A stretch of 64,000 bases of DNA from Lacrimispora saccharolytica (GCA_016899975.1 JACJJN010000014.1:26722-90721); one strand, 5' to 3'. Counted from the first letter of the stretch, positions 41,846 through 51,497 are shown. A program made the numbers and translations. Notes: generated by a model from the sequence alone, not told the origin.

Positions 41846-42565
41846 ATGAATCCATCAACAAACCATTCCCGATATCTTGTCTGTGAACAGAAAGGGGTCT
41901 ATATGCTACTTATGTGTGCTGCCGGCATGATGGGTGCCTACACGTTTAATCTGAGAGGGGGTGTCTTCTGCAATGCCCAGACAGCCAACTTTGTCATGAT
42001 GGCTGTATCTTTCGGACAGGGGCAGTGGCTGGACGGATGCTATTATCTCATTCCGATCTTTGCTTATTTTTCCGGCGCATTCTTCTCTGAAATCCTTCCT
42101 TCTCCGGTGAAACGTCTGAAATTCCTGCGGTGGGACACCTATCTGATCGGCTTTGAGATTTTCATACTTCTGATCGTCGGGCTGATTCCTCTTTCCTGGC
42201 CGGATCATCTTGTGCAGATAATGATCAATTTCATCGCATCCATGCAGTACAATACCTTCCGTCAGGCAATGGGAATCCCCATGGCGACGACCTTTTGTAC
42301 CAATCATCTCCGCCAGACGGGTATTGCCCTGGCAAAACTGATACAAAAAAAAGACAGAACCATGCTCCGGCGTGAAGCAGCTCACGTCGAAATGCTCCTG
42401 TCTTTCCTTATGGGAGGCATTCTGCTCACAGCAGTATGCCCGCTGATGAGAGAAAAGGCCGTCTGGCTTACTCTCATTCCATTGTCTGTAATTTTTGTCA
42501 GAATGGTTCACGCCGACCTTACCTTTGAACATGACCTGCTGAACGCAAAACCCTCCGGTCATTAG
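41846..42565 (+). CDS. YoaK/DUF1275 family membrane protein
   Basis: 239 residues, six hydrophobic segments. GAYTFNLRGGVFCNAQTANFVMMAVSFGQGQW near the N-terminus and FIASMQYNTFRQAMGIPMATTFCTNHLRQTG in the middle are the family landmarks (NAQTANFV and TTFCTNHLR). Function unknown; often beside LysR genes. ATG at 41846 follows AAGGAGCGAAAAA. A promoter-like AT-rich stretch with TTATAAATTATAGG lies near 41800. Confidence 0.88.
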   Translation: MNPSTNHSRYLVCEQKGVYMLLMCAAGMMGAYTFNLRGGVFCNAQTANFVMMAVSFGQGQWLDGCYYLIPIFAYFSGAFFSEILPSPVKRLKFLRWDTYLIGFEIFILLIVGLIPLSWPDHLVQIMINFIASMQYNTFRQAMGIPMATTFCTNHLRQTGIALAKLIQKKDRTMLRREAAHVEMLLSFLMGGILLTAVCPLMREKAVWLTLIPLSVIFVRMVHADLTFEHDLLNAKPSGH

Positions 42566-42567
42566 GA

Positions 42568-42590
42568 GGGCGTTTTCAAACACCTCTAAC
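42568..42590. repeat. Half copy F of the GAGCGTGTTTG repeat family
   Basis: GGGCGTTTTCAAACACCTCTAAC, one degraded arm of the family, between convergent YoaK and HD genes, overlapping the last codon of the HD gene. Confidence 0.5.
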
Positions 42591-43347
42591 AAAGCTTGCT
42601 GCCGTTTGCCGTAAGTTTGAACCGGCAGCCAAGCATCTCTGCCGCCCGGCGGCACATGACCATCCGCTCCAGAAAAATCTCAAAGTAGTCCATGACTGTA
42701 CACATGCTGTCGTCCAGCTCCATATCCATCTGGATAATCTTTTTGTCCGCTGAAACTCTCAGTTCTGAAGAAAGAACGGCGTAATTCACCCGGTCGTGGG
42801 CGTCAAAGCCGGAAATCTGCCGGTTTCTTACCCGGTTTCTCCGCACATCCGTCTTATCTGCAATGATCAGGGCCGCTGAGACCGCATCTACCGCAGTTCC
42901 TGTACTTTCGTCATGGTTCCCGATGGCGGAAGCCACCGTAATTGCCTCTGTCAAAGACATATTCCGTTCCTTCAACAGCTGATACGCCAGGATCGCTCCG
43001 CTGTGCGCATGATCTCTCCGGTTGATACTGTTTCCGATGTCATGCATGTATCCCGCGATTTTGCTCAGTTCGATCGTTCGTTTTCCATAGCCAAGCTTTT
43101 TCAGAATATCACCTGAGTTTTTGGCAACCTTTGCCGCATGTTTGGCGGAATGTTCTGTATACCCCAGAATCCCCAATATTTCATTTCCTTTTTCAATCAG
43201 CAGATTGATCTCCGGATCTTTCCGGATTCTGTCATAAGTTATTTTCTTCTGTATGTCTGCTTTAAGCAGAATTGTTCCCCGGTCAAATTCTTCCCGGTTT
43301 TCCTTTTCCTGCGTACTTTTTTCGCAAATTACCTCGTGAATGTCCAT
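42586..43347 (-). CDS. HD-domain phosphohydrolase
   Basis: 253 residues. The HD motif is in IAGYMHDIGNSINRRDHAHSGAILAYQLL (His-Asp at about residue 98, second His pair after it), with an upstream metal His in TEHSAKHAAKVA and a downstream Asp in ALIIADKTDVRRN. This is a compact HD metal-dependent phosphohydrolase; the nucleotide or phosphate substrate is unknown. ATG at 43347 after AGGAAGAT; it starts 16 bases past phoH in the same direction, so the two are co-transcribed. Confidence 0.83.
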   Translation of the reverse strand: MDIHEVICEKSTQEKENREEFDRGTILLKADIQKKITYDRIRKDPEINLLIEKGNEILGILGYTEHSAKHAAKVAKNSGDILKKLGYGKRTIELSKIAGYMHDIGNSINRRDHAHSGAILAYQLLKERNMSLTEAITVASAIGNHDESTGTAVDAVSAALIIADKTDVRRNRVRNRQISGFDAHDRVNYAVLSSELRVSADKKIIQMDMELDDSMCTVMDYFEIFLERMVMCRRAAEMLGCRFKLTANGSKLC

Positions 43348-43363
43348 ATCTTCCTGCCCTTTT

Positions 43364-44737
43364 CTATAATCTCCGGATGGCATCCGTCGCCAGTTCCGAT
43401 CGTTCGCACTCCTCTGCCTTCATTGTAATCTGCCAGCACAGAGGACTTCCTTTCATATGCTCCGACGCATAGCACAGACCGTTGGTCCTCTCATCCAGGA
43501 ACGGACGGTCAATCTGCGCCGGATCCCCCAACAGAATGATCTTGGTACCCTTTCCCGCTCTGGTGATGATTCCCTTGACCTGTCCCGGCGTCATATTCTG
43601 TGCCTCGTCAATGATCAGATAAGTCCTGACGATCGAACGGCCGCGGATAAAATTCATCGCCTCTGCCTGGATCAGTCCCCGTGAAAATATTTCTTCTATT
43701 TTATCCTGCAGTTCCTTTTCGTTCCGGTACCGCTCTTCCTCGTTCATATCGATCAGCTGTTCCAGATTGTCGATGACCGGACGCAGAAGGGGAGAAATTT
43801 TCTCTTTCTCATCTCCCGGCAAAAATCCGATATCCGAGTCAAACTGCGCATTAGGCCGGCAGATCAGAATTCTGCGGTACTCACCTTCTGGACGATTGAC
43901 CAGTTTTTCCAGACCGACCGCCAGAGAATAAAACGTTTTGCTCGTCCCTGCCATCCCTTTGACAATCACAAGAGGCGCTTTCTCCGCCGGCTGCATCAGT
44001 GCTTCCTGCAGAAAATACTGCCCGGCGCTGCGCGGTGTGACCCCGTATGGAGCGCTCTTCCGGTACTCCAGTTTCACAATTTTCCCTCGCTCGACTCTCC
44101 CAAGCTGTGTTTTGCGGTTGGACTGATCCGCCTGGATCACCACAAACTCGTTCTCCGTCAGTTCCGGACAAATACGCTCACCGTCGCTGTCCACGGTATA
44201 AACATCCTCCACGGGAATACCTTTCTTTTTAAATTCCCGGAACTTTTCCTCCGGGGCATAAACCTCGACACGCCCTTCATACTGTTCTTCCCTGTCCGAC
44301 ACCTGTTCCCGCTCAAAATCTTCCGCACGTATTCCGACGATCTGTGCTTTCAGCCGCAGGAGAATGTCCTTCGTGACTAGGATCACCTCCGTCTCACTTT
44401 TCTGCGACAATCCCAGACAGATCTTCAGGATCCGGTTGTCCATCTTTTCCTCCGGCAGTTCTTCCGGCAGACGGACGTCGACAAAATTTCTCTCAACTCT
44501 GACCATGCCGCCTCCCGGCAGTTCCACCCCTTCCAGAAGATCCCCCATCGTCCGAAACTTCTCCAGCTTCCGGATCGCCTTTCTGGCATTTTCGCCTTTT
44601 TCTCCGTCGGCTTTTTTCAGGTTGTCCAGTTCTTCCAACACAGCCAGCGGTAAAACCACCAGATTTTCTTCGAAGCACTCCAGCGCTTCCGGCGCCTGGA
44701 TCAGAACATTCGTGTCAAGAACATAGGTTTTTTTCAT
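43364..44737 (-). CDS. PhoH2-type PIN domain-PhoH ATPase
   Basis: 457 residues. N-terminal PIN ribonuclease domain (KTYVLDTNVLIQAPEALECF with Asp8; acidic residues in VTKDILLRLKAQ) to about residue 145, then a PhoH ATPase domain with Walker A GMAGTSKT (261-268) and Walker B YLIIDEAQNMTPGQVKGIITRAG. PhoH2 proteins are RNA helicase/RNase enzymes. The Walker A loop has Ser where most relatives have Gly (GTGKT), which may still bind ATP. ATG follows ACAGGAGGCAGAGAATAC. Lies between a small protein gene and the HD gene. Confidence 0.92.
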   Translation of the reverse strand: MKKTYVLDTNVLIQAPEALECFEENLVVLPLAVLEELDNLKKADGEKGENARKAIRKLEKFRTMGDLLEGVELPGGGMVRVERNFVDVRLPEELPEEKMDNRILKICLGLSQKSETEVILVTKDILLRLKAQIVGIRAEDFEREQVSDREEQYEGRVEVYAPEEKFREFKKKGIPVEDVYTVDSDGERICPELTENEFVVIQADQSNRKTQLGRVERGKIVKLEYRKSAPYGVTPRSAGQYFLQEALMQPAEKAPLVIVKGMAGTSKTFYSLAVGLEKLVNRPEGEYRRILICRPNAQFDSDIGFLPGDEKEKISPLLRPVIDNLEQLIDMNEEERYRNEKELQDKIEEIFSRGLIQAEAMNFIRGRSIVRTYLIIDEAQNMTPGQVKGIITRAGKGTKIILLGDPAQIDRPFLDERTNGLCYASEHMKGSPLCWQITMKAEECERSELATDAIRRL

Positions 44738-44820
44738 GTATTCTCTGCCTCCTGTCTCCTACATGGTAATATCCATTTTAGCAGAGCCACGTTAATTTCT
44801 GTATGTCTCCTCTGGAAAAT

Positions 44821-45009
44821 CTACGTTAATTTTTCTTTGCGTCCGCTCTTTTTCTCATGCTTTCTGCACCATTCGGCAAGATATTTCTCCTGTTCCCGGT
44901 CCTCGACCCGCTGAAAATAATTCTCCGATTCCCACGCGGCGATTTTCTCATCCTTCCATCCTGCAGAGTTTTCTCCCTTCTCACTGCTGCCGCGGTACCT
45001 GTCTTCCAT
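44821..45009 (-). CDS. Small hydrophilic protein of unknown function
   Basis: 62 residues, strongly charged: MEDRYRGSSEKGENSAG then WKDEKIAAWESENYFQRVED and a Lys/Glu-rich end. ATG preceded by GGGGAGTGACAA at a good distance, and the frame lies 83 bases upstream of phoH in the same direction. No domain is recognised. The coding-like composition (many Glu, Lys, Trp) and good ribosome site support a real gene. Confidence 0.6.
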   Translation of the reverse strand: MEDRYRGSSEKGENSAGWKDEKIAAWESENYFQRVEDREQEKYLAEWCRKHEKKSGRKEKLT

Positions 45010-45127
45010 TTGTCACTCCCCACTTCTGAGACTGCCGCAGCAGAGATTCATAAGCCGAACCTCCGCTGCGGCGTTTAAATTTCTTTCTATATTTTTATTG
45101 TATTCTTTTTTTGCCGATTTCATACAC

Positions 45128-45172
45128 GAAAAGCCCGGGACTTCGCTTTTTTCGCAAAGCCCCGGGCTTTTC
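45128..45172 (-). terminator. Bidirectional terminator after the second MATE gene
   Basis: Arms GAAAAGCCCGGG/CCCGGGCTTTTC (45128-45139, 45161-45172) with inner CTTTGCG/CGCAAAG-type pairing; T-rich on both sides. It lies 28 bases past the MATE stop on the minus strand. Confidence 0.75.
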
Positions 45173-45199
45173 TCTTTTCTACGGTGCCATTGTTTCCTA

Positions 45200-46591
45200 T
45201 TAGTCAGTGGTATCTTCCACTTCCGCAGCACTGTCCCTCTTTTTCAGGCGTTCAAACAGCTTCTTCAACTGGATAACAGCTGCGATCGCAAGAACAAACT
45301 CTGCAACAAACTGCGCATATGCAAGTCCATACAGCGGGAACAGCAAATTCAAGAGAAACAGAGCCGGGATTTCCAGCGCAAGCTTACGCAGCAGCGCAAA
45401 GGCGAGCGCATGTTTTCCCATTCCAACCGCCTGGAAAATGCCGACTGCCATAAAGTCCACTGCCAGAAACGGCATTGCCAGTGAGAATCCCCTCAGGAAT
45501 TTCTCTCCGTATGTGATAACTTCCGGGTCTGCAATAAACAGACGTGTAACCATTCCCGGGAAAATAAAGAACAATACTGCCACAACCACCAGGAAACTCA
45601 GGGAAATCTTCATCGAAAACTGGATCGCCTTTTTCATGCGCTTGCTGTTGCCGCTCGCATAGTTGTAGCTGACCAGAGGCATGATTCCCTGGGAAAGTCC
45701 CATGGCAACCTGTGTCGGAACCGAGTTTACCTTCTGGGTAATTCCCATTGCCGCAATCGCGCTGGCGCCATAGGCTGCAGTAAAATTATTCAGGATCGTC
45801 ATTCCGGTAACATTCAGCAGGTTCTGGATCGCTGCCGGGATACCAACGGCAAACACCGACAGAGCAATTCTCTTCTCCAACGTAAACTTCCGTGGGGAAA
45901 TGCTGATATAGGTACTTTTTCTCCTCACTGCGAGCAGGACAAAAAAATAACCGCACGCCACACAATTGGAGATAAAGGTTGCGCATCCGGCTCCCGCCGC
46001 TCCCATATCCAGTCCCCACGGGAGTACGAAAAACGGATCCAGAATGATATTCAGGATACATCCGCTCATTGTACCGATGCTGGCATGCATCGAAGCGCCC
46101 TCCGACCGAACCATATAGGCAAGAACAACATTCAGGATTGCAGGCGCTGCTCCAAGGGTAACCGTCCAGAACATATAATCGTTTGTAGCGCCAAACGTCG
46201 TGCTGTCCGCGCCAAGCAGCGCAAGCAGCGGATTTTTAAGGACCGTACACAGGATTGAAAAGATTATACCAAAAAACAGTGCACCGTAAAATCCAAAAGC
46301 GGAACTGCGGCGCACTGTCTCATAATCCTTGCATCCCAACGACCGGCTCATAAGACTGGAGCTTCCAACACCGAACAGGTTGTTCACCGCATTAAACGCC
46401 AGCAGCACAGGCGCAGCCAGCGCAACTCCGGCATTTTCCACCGGATCGTTCAGCATTCCAACGAAATAAGTGTCAGCCAGGTTGTACAGCACCATGACCA
46501 GCGAGCTGAGCACCGTCGGAATCGCCAGAGAGGCGACCGCTTTCGGAATTGGATAGTCTTCAAATAAACGTTCTTTTTGTGTTTTTTCCAT
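45200..46591 (-). CDS. MATE family efflux transporter (copy 2)
   Basis: 463 residues, twelve helices. Begins MEKTQKERLFEDYPIPKAVASLAIPTVLSS, with LADTYFVGMLNDPVENAGVALAAPV and the second half AVGIPAAIQNLLNVTGMTILNN and MGLSQGIMPLVSYNYASGN (MATE landmarks). More like the MepA/DinF branch than copy 1. ATG after AAAAGGGGAAATGGT. Own promoter at 46637-46665. Confidence 0.92.
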   Translation of the reverse strand: MEKTQKERLFEDYPIPKAVASLAIPTVLSSLVMVLYNLADTYFVGMLNDPVENAGVALAAPVLLAFNAVNNLFGVGSSSLMSRSLGCKDYETVRRSSAFGFYGALFFGIIFSILCTVLKNPLLALLGADSTTFGATNDYMFWTVTLGAAPAILNVVLAYMVRSEGASMHASIGTMSGCILNIILDPFFVLPWGLDMGAAGAGCATFISNCVACGYFFVLLAVRRKSTYISISPRKFTLEKRIALSVFAVGIPAAIQNLLNVTGMTILNNFTAAYGASAIAAMGITQKVNSVPTQVAMGLSQGIMPLVSYNYASGNSKRMKKAIQFSMKISLSFLVVVAVLFFIFPGMVTRLFIADPEVITYGEKFLRGFSLAMPFLAVDFMAVGIFQAVGMGKHALAFALLRKLALEIPALFLLNLLFPLYGLAYAQFVAEFVLAIAAVIQLKKLFERLKKRDSAAEVEDTTD

Positions 46592-46636
46592 ACCATTTCC
46601 CCTTTTCAGACGTACTTTAGCGAAACTACTACTATT

Positions 46637-46665
46637 ATTATAAGCCCCCGAAAAGGGTTATGCAA
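46637..46665 (-). promoter_or_regulatory. Promoter of the second MATE gene
   Basis: TTGCAT (46660-46665), 17-base spacer, perfect TATAAT (46637-46642). Just upstream, ATTATAGTATAAT (46682-46694) is a palindrome that could be an operator. Confidence 0.75.
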
Positions 46666-46708
46666 ACGACTTCTTTAAGGGATTATAGTATAATTTTGCG
46701 TTTTTCCC

Positions 46709-47329
46709 TTACAATTTGGAGATTACCTCCCATGCCTCCGGATCAAACTTCCTGTCTTTATAATAATACTGTTTGTCCTCCTCCGTGATTTCCCGGACCA
46801 CTTTGCATGGATTTCCCACTGCGATGACCCAGTCGGGAATATCTTTGGTCACAACACTTCCAGCGCCGATCACGGTATTGCTGCCGATATGTACTCCCGG
46901 AAGGATCACAGTATTTCCGCCGATCCATACGTTGTCGCCGATGGTTACCTCGATCCCATACTCATAAGCGGAGTTTCTGGAAACCGGATGTACCGGATGC
47001 CCCGCCGTGTAGATGGACACATTGGGAGCCATCTGACAGTTGTCGCCGATCTTTACTTTTGCCACGTCGATGATGGTGCAGTTATAATTTGCAAAAAAGT
47101 TTTTTCCCACCTCGATGTGAGAACCATAGTCACAGTAAAACGGCGGGTTCAGAAACGCGCCCTCAGATTTTCCGAACAACTGCTTCACCAGCTGACCGAT
47201 TCTTTCGAAATCCGAGCGGTCCACCGTATTCAGTTCCTGCAGGATTCTCCTGCATACTTTCTGTTCCTCCATCACCGCTTCGTCTGAAATGTACGCCATC
47301 TGGGCGTCTCTTCTTTCAAGATTGTTCAT
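46709..47329 (-). CDS. Maltose/galactoside O-acetyltransferase family protein
   Basis: 206 residues of left-handed beta-helix hexapeptide repeats: the Maa-type N-terminal helix region (EEQKVCRRILQELNTVDRSDFERIGQL), then FLNPPFYCDYGSHIEVGKNFFANYNCTIIDVAKVKIGDNCQMAPNV (core YCDYGSHIEVGKNFF), catalytic His in TAGHPVHP, and VWIGGNTVILPGVHIGSNTVIGAGSVVTKDIP. Acetylates sugars such as maltose or glucose with acetyl-CoA. TAGGAGGAAAGCAT before ATG. Confidence 0.93.
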   Translation of the reverse strand: MNNLERRDAQMAYISDEAVMEEQKVCRRILQELNTVDRSDFERIGQLVKQLFGKSEGAFLNPPFYCDYGSHIEVGKNFFANYNCTIIDVAKVKIGDNCQMAPNVSIYTAGHPVHPVSRNSAYEYGIEVTIGDNVWIGGNTVILPGVHIGSNTVIGAGSVVTKDIPDWVIAVGNPCKVVREITEEDKQYYYKDRKFDPEAWEVISKL

Positions 47330-47404
47330 ATGCTTTCCTCCTATTTGTGTTTTATTTTTGTGATCTATGTTTTCTCTTATTTTGCTCTTTCCTGTTTGTC
47401 CTTT

Positions 47405-48775
47405 TTACTGTCCCTGCGATTCCTTGGTCAGGTTTCTCACCCACCGGTATTTTTTATAGTGCCGGTATACTGCCGGCAACTTTACAAATTCATCCATATT
47501 CAGCAAAAAATAGACTGCCAGCACCGGCAGCTTCCATACAAACGCCGCCAGCATTCCAATCGGCACAATGATCACCCACATGGTCACCGCATCGCAGAGC
47601 AGTCCGAATTTCGTATCCCCGCCGGCGCAGAAAATACCGGCAACCACCGTGGAATTCACCGCCTTTCCGATCAGATAATACGCGCAGATCAGCAGCATCA
47701 CCCGAAGATACTCGTGCGCCTGTTCCGAAAGACTCGCCGCCAGAAGCTGCACCAGCGGGCTGCAGGCAAGCAGTATCACGCCGGAAACAGCTCCCGCCGC
47801 CACAGAAATCCTGCAGAGACGGCCGCCATATTCCCGCGCCCGCTCCAGCGCGCCCCGTCCCAGCTCATTTCCTACAAGAATCCCGCTTCCAGCTCCGATT
47901 CCCAGACACATGCAGGAAATGATGTTTTTCACAATGTTGGCAATGGAATTCGCCGCCACCGCGTCGCTGCCAAGATGTCCCATAATCACCGAAAACATCG
48001 TAAAGCCGCAGCCCCAGACGAGCTCATTTGCCAGCACCGGCGACGTATATTTCACAAAGTCTCTCTGCAGTACCGGGCTTCCTTCCCGGAGATACTTCAT
48101 CCGGATGCGTATCTGACCCTTTCTCAGATTTTCCATCAGCACCAGTCCCAGCTCTACCGCCCGGGCGATCGTCGTCGCCAGAGCGGCTCCGGCAATCTCC
48201 ATCCGCGGAAATCCCAGAAATCCGAAAATCAACAGCGTATTCAACAAGAGGTTCAGCACCACAGCCGAAGAACCGTACACCGTACTCCTCATGGTTCTCC
48301 CGCTGTTCTTCATAATACAGAGATAAATCTGCGAAATACCCATGAACAGATAAGACCAGCTGACAATCCTCAGATAGGGAATTCCCAGCTGTATCAATTC
48401 CGGATCATTGGTGAAAATCCGCATCAGCAGATGCGGACAGAAAAAAGCAGCCAGGAAAAACACAAGCGAGATCACCATCGAGCCTTTCAGCGCAATGGCA
48501 AGCACCCGTTCCACCGCTTCCCGGTCGCCTTTCCCCCAATACTGAGCGGCAAGAACGGTCGTTCCAATGGTCAGCGCCGCGTAAAACAAGTTCAGCACAA
48601 ACTGTACCTGCGTCGCAAGGGACACGGAAGAAAGGGAACTCTGATCCAGCATCCCCAGCATCAGCGCGTCGGAGGCACTCACCAGCGCCGTCATAAGATT
48701 CTGCAGCGCCAACGGCAGAACCAATGCGAACAGCTTTCTGTAAAATTCCTTTTTCTCTTCTTTTGTTTCTCTCAT
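47405..48775 (-). CDS. MATE family efflux transporter (copy 3)
   Basis: 456 residues with twelve helices. MRETKEEKKEFYRKLFALVLPLALQNLMTALVSASDALMLGMLDQ opens the first MATE half; LGIGAGSGILVGNELGRGALERAREYGG is the second-half landmark. Start ATG at 48775 has AAGGGGAGCGGATGTG; a further upstream ATG at 48820 without good spacing would add 15 residues. Divergent from an AraC regulator (48973), which probably controls it. Confidence 0.9.
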   Translation of the reverse strand: MRETKEEKKEFYRKLFALVLPLALQNLMTALVSASDALMLGMLDQSSLSSVSLATQVQFVLNLFYAALTIGTTVLAAQYWGKGDREAVERVLAIALKGSMVISLVFFLAAFFCPHLLMRIFTNDPELIQLGIPYLRIVSWSYLFMGISQIYLCIMKNSGRTMRSTVYGSSAVVLNLLLNTLLIFGFLGFPRMEIAGAALATTIARAVELGLVLMENLRKGQIRIRMKYLREGSPVLQRDFVKYTSPVLANELVWGCGFTMFSVIMGHLGSDAVAANSIANIVKNIISCMCLGIGAGSGILVGNELGRGALERAREYGGRLCRISVAAGAVSGVILLACSPLVQLLAASLSEQAHEYLRVMLLICAYYLIGKAVNSTVVAGIFCAGGDTKFGLLCDAVTMWVIIVPIGMLAAFVWKLPVLAVYFLLNMDEFVKLPAVYRHYKKYRWVRNLTKESQGQ

Positions 48776-48972
48776 CACATCCGCTCCCCTTGTTTCTTCG
48801 CGCTCCACACGGATAACCATTCCACCGTCAGAACGGTTATTTACCCCGCAGGCATCTGCGGCCTGTGTGTTGACTTTCCATACACAATGTAATAATATTA
48901 TCTGTAACGCGAAGATTCTACCAATATTTTCTCTGTTTACTATCAAAATCGTATTTTTATGAGGTTTCAGAC

Positions 48973-49887
48973 ATGATACAGACAACGGTTATGAAAGGAG
49001 ATTCGGAAGTCGTACACTACGACTGTCCGGGTGTTCCCCTCTATATCAGAACCGCCCATCTGTCCAGTTATCCGGACGGACGGGCGCTCTGCCACTGGCA
49101 CGATGACCTGGAGTGGATCCATATCCTCGAGGGAACCATGAATTACTACATCAACGGACAGCGCATCACACTCCGCGCCGGCGACAGCCTGATGGTGACG
49201 CCCCGCCAGATGCACTACGGCTATTCCGTCCGGCGGGAAGACGACTGCCATTTTATCTGCATTCTCCTCCATCCGGATCTGATCACCCAAAACAGGAGCC
49301 TGTCCCAGAAATATCTGCAGCCCCTCCTGGAAGACTGTCCGGCAGACTATCTCCATGTTTCCTCCGGCACAACGGACGGGAATGAAAGTGCAAATATCCT
49401 GAAAACTGCCGCAGCGCTTCATAGCGAACAGGCTCCCGGCTGGGAACTGAAAGTGATCGGGCTGCTGATCTGCCTGTTTGCAGACACGCTTCCTCTTCTG
49501 ACCCCAAAGCATCCCTCCGCTTCCACTGAAGAAGCCGGCGATCTCTCCGCCCAGAGAAAAATGGTTTCCTATATTTATCGTCATTACCCGGAGAAGCTCA
49601 CACTGGACGACATTGCCGCAGCAGGAAATGTGTGCCGCAGCAAATGCTGCGCGATCTTCCGTCGGTATATGCGGCAGACGCCCATCGCCTTTCTCAACGC
49701 TTACCGCCTGCAGATCAGCGGCGATCTCCTGCGCCGTTCCTCCGACAGCATTACAGAAATCGCCCTCGCCTGCGGCTTTCACCATATGAGCTATTTTTCC
49801 GAGCTTTTCAGCAAAACCTATGGATGCACGCCGCGGGAGTACCGGGCATCCTATACTGTCCCTACATCAGCGGTGCAAGAATTCTAA
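48973..49887 (+). CDS. AraC-family transcriptional regulator with cupin sensor
   Basis: 304 residues. N-terminal cupin-like sensor (about residues 35-85: CHWHDDLEWIHILEGTMNYYINGQRITLRAGDSLMVTPRQMHYGY as landmark around HWHDDLEWIHILEG), C-terminal double helix-turn-helix (LTLDDIAAAGNVCRSKCCAIFRRYM and SITEIALACGFHHMSYFSELFSKTYGCTPREYR). The conserved end FSKTYGCTPREYR is typical. ATG follows GAGGTTTCAGAC. The last 26 bases overlap the convergent cardiolipin synthase gene. Confidence 0.93.
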   Translation: MIQTTVMKGDSEVVHYDCPGVPLYIRTAHLSSYPDGRALCHWHDDLEWIHILEGTMNYYINGQRITLRAGDSLMVTPRQMHYGYSVRREDDCHFICILLHPDLITQNRSLSQKYLQPLLEDCPADYLHVSSGTTDGNESANILKTAAALHSEQAPGWELKVIGLLICLFADTLPLLTPKHPSASTEEAGDLSAQRKMVSYIYRHYPEKLTLDDIAAAGNVCRSKCCAIFRRYMRQTPIAFLNAYRLQISGDLLRRSSDSITEIALACGFHHMSYFSELFSKTYGCTPREYRASYTVPTSAVQEF

Positions 49888-51421
49888 GCGCCTTCCCGCC
49901 AACTTTCTCCCACATCGGAAGCTTCTGACAGTCTTCCGTTGTGACCTGGCGACTTTTTTCCAGCGTATTCGCAAAATCCTGTTCAATCTGACCGATCTGT
50001 GAATTGCGGTACAGGAAAACGCCGCATTCGAAATGGTGATACAGGCTCCGGTAGTCCAGATTGATCGTACCGACCACTGCCTTCTCATCGTCCGAGACAA
50101 AGACCTTTGCGTGTACAAACCCCGGCGTATACTCGTAAATCTTTACACCTGCTTCCATCAATTCTTCATAATAAGTTCTCGCAACGATGAACGCATATTT
50201 CTTGTCAGGAATATGCGGCATCAGGATCACCACCTCGACGCCCCGCCCCGCCGCGTACGTCAGCGCTCCGATCATCTCGTGATCCAGGATCAGATACGGC
50301 GTCATAATATGTACATAATTCTGGGCGGTATTCAGAATATCCAGATAGACTCTGCGTCCTATCCTCGCTTTCCGGTACGGACAGACGTCATAAGGAATAA
50401 AAAAGCCATCGGGCTTCTGATAATATTCCTGCAGCGTCTTATACTTCAGATATGTCTCCTCTTTCGTCTCGGTAATGTTCCACATTTCCAGAAACATGAA
50501 CGTAAACCGTTCCACAGCATCGCCTTCCAGGCGGATCGCCGTATCCTTCCAGTGACCGAACCGGACTTCCCGGTTAATATATTCGTCTGCCAGATTCGTG
50601 CCTCCCGTATGGGCAACCCTCCCGTCGACGACCAGGATTTTCCGATGATCCCGGTTGTTGTAATGGCTGGAGAACACCGGATGGATCGGCGCATACATTT
50701 TGCAGCGGATTCCATATTTTTCCAGAACTTTCGGGTAAAACTCCGGAAGAAGAGACAAGGCACACATACCGTCATACATGACACGCACTTCCACGCCCTG
50801 CTGTACCTTCTCCTTCAGCACTTCCAGAACTTCATGCCACAGATATCCTTCTTTGATAATGAAGTATTCCATGAAAATAAACTTCTGCGCGCTCCTCAGA
50901 TCCTCCATCAGCGCCTCAAACTGATCCTCACCCAGAGGATAATAGTCTGCGTGGGTTTTGTGGTAGACTGCGCAGTTTGCGTTCTTTCTCATATATTCCG
51001 CAAGTCTCCCGACCTGAACGTCTTCCCGCTCCAGCGTCTCTTTCGCCGTCTCATCTTCTTCCAGGTACTTCCTGGTAAAAACAGACAGCTTCTGAAGCCG
51101 TTCATATATTTTCCCCGCGCCGGGATCGATCGTGATGTACAAATAAAAAACTGCGCCGAATACCGGAAAAATAACCATCGGCAGCATCCATACCAGACGG
51201 AACTCCGGGTTACCGCTGCTGCTGAGCAGATGAAGGAGCACAACGACCATCAGGATCCGAAACAGCCCATACACTTCCAGGCTGTGTTCTTCCAGCGTGC
51301 GGTAAAGAAGGTATACAAACAAAAACTGTATCAGAAACGCGCCCAGGACGATCAGCGTCCTGCCGAAGATGACCATTTTTACCCCGTTCATTCCCTTTTT
51401 CTTGATATCTTTCGCTTCCAT
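49862..51421 (-). CDS. cls: Cardiolipin synthase
   Basis: 519 residues. Two N-terminal transmembrane helices (about residues 15-70) followed by two phospholipase D modules with HKD motifs HRKILVVDG (near residue 236) and HAKVFVSDD (near residue 415), plus TGGTNLADEYI and VVGTINLDYRSL after them. Makes cardiolipin from two phosphatidylglycerols in the membrane. ATG at 51421 follows AAGGAACGAAA; the open frame to 51484 is not used. Converges on the AraC gene with 26-base overlap. Confidence 0.95.
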   Translation of the reverse strand: MEAKDIKKKGMNGVKMVIFGRTLIVLGAFLIQFLFVYLLYRTLEEHSLEVYGLFRILMVVVLLHLLSSSGNPEFRLVWMLPMVIFPVFGAVFYLYITIDPGAGKIYERLQKLSVFTRKYLEEDETAKETLEREDVQVGRLAEYMRKNANCAVYHKTHADYYPLGEDQFEALMEDLRSAQKFIFMEYFIIKEGYLWHEVLEVLKEKVQQGVEVRVMYDGMCALSLLPEFYPKVLEKYGIRCKMYAPIHPVFSSHYNNRDHRKILVVDGRVAHTGGTNLADEYINREVRFGHWKDTAIRLEGDAVERFTFMFLEMWNITETKEETYLKYKTLQEYYQKPDGFFIPYDVCPYRKARIGRRVYLDILNTAQNYVHIMTPYLILDHEMIGALTYAAGRGVEVVILMPHIPDKKYAFIVARTYYEELMEAGVKIYEYTPGFVHAKVFVSDDEKAVVGTINLDYRSLYHHFECGVFLYRNSQIGQIEQDFANTLEKSRQVTTEDCQKLPMWEKVGGKALRILAPLM

Positions 51422-51497
51422 TTTCGTTCCTTTTCCTTTGCGTTTTGTTATCTGAATCGTACCATATTTTTGTACTTCTGGCAATGTCAGGAATCTT

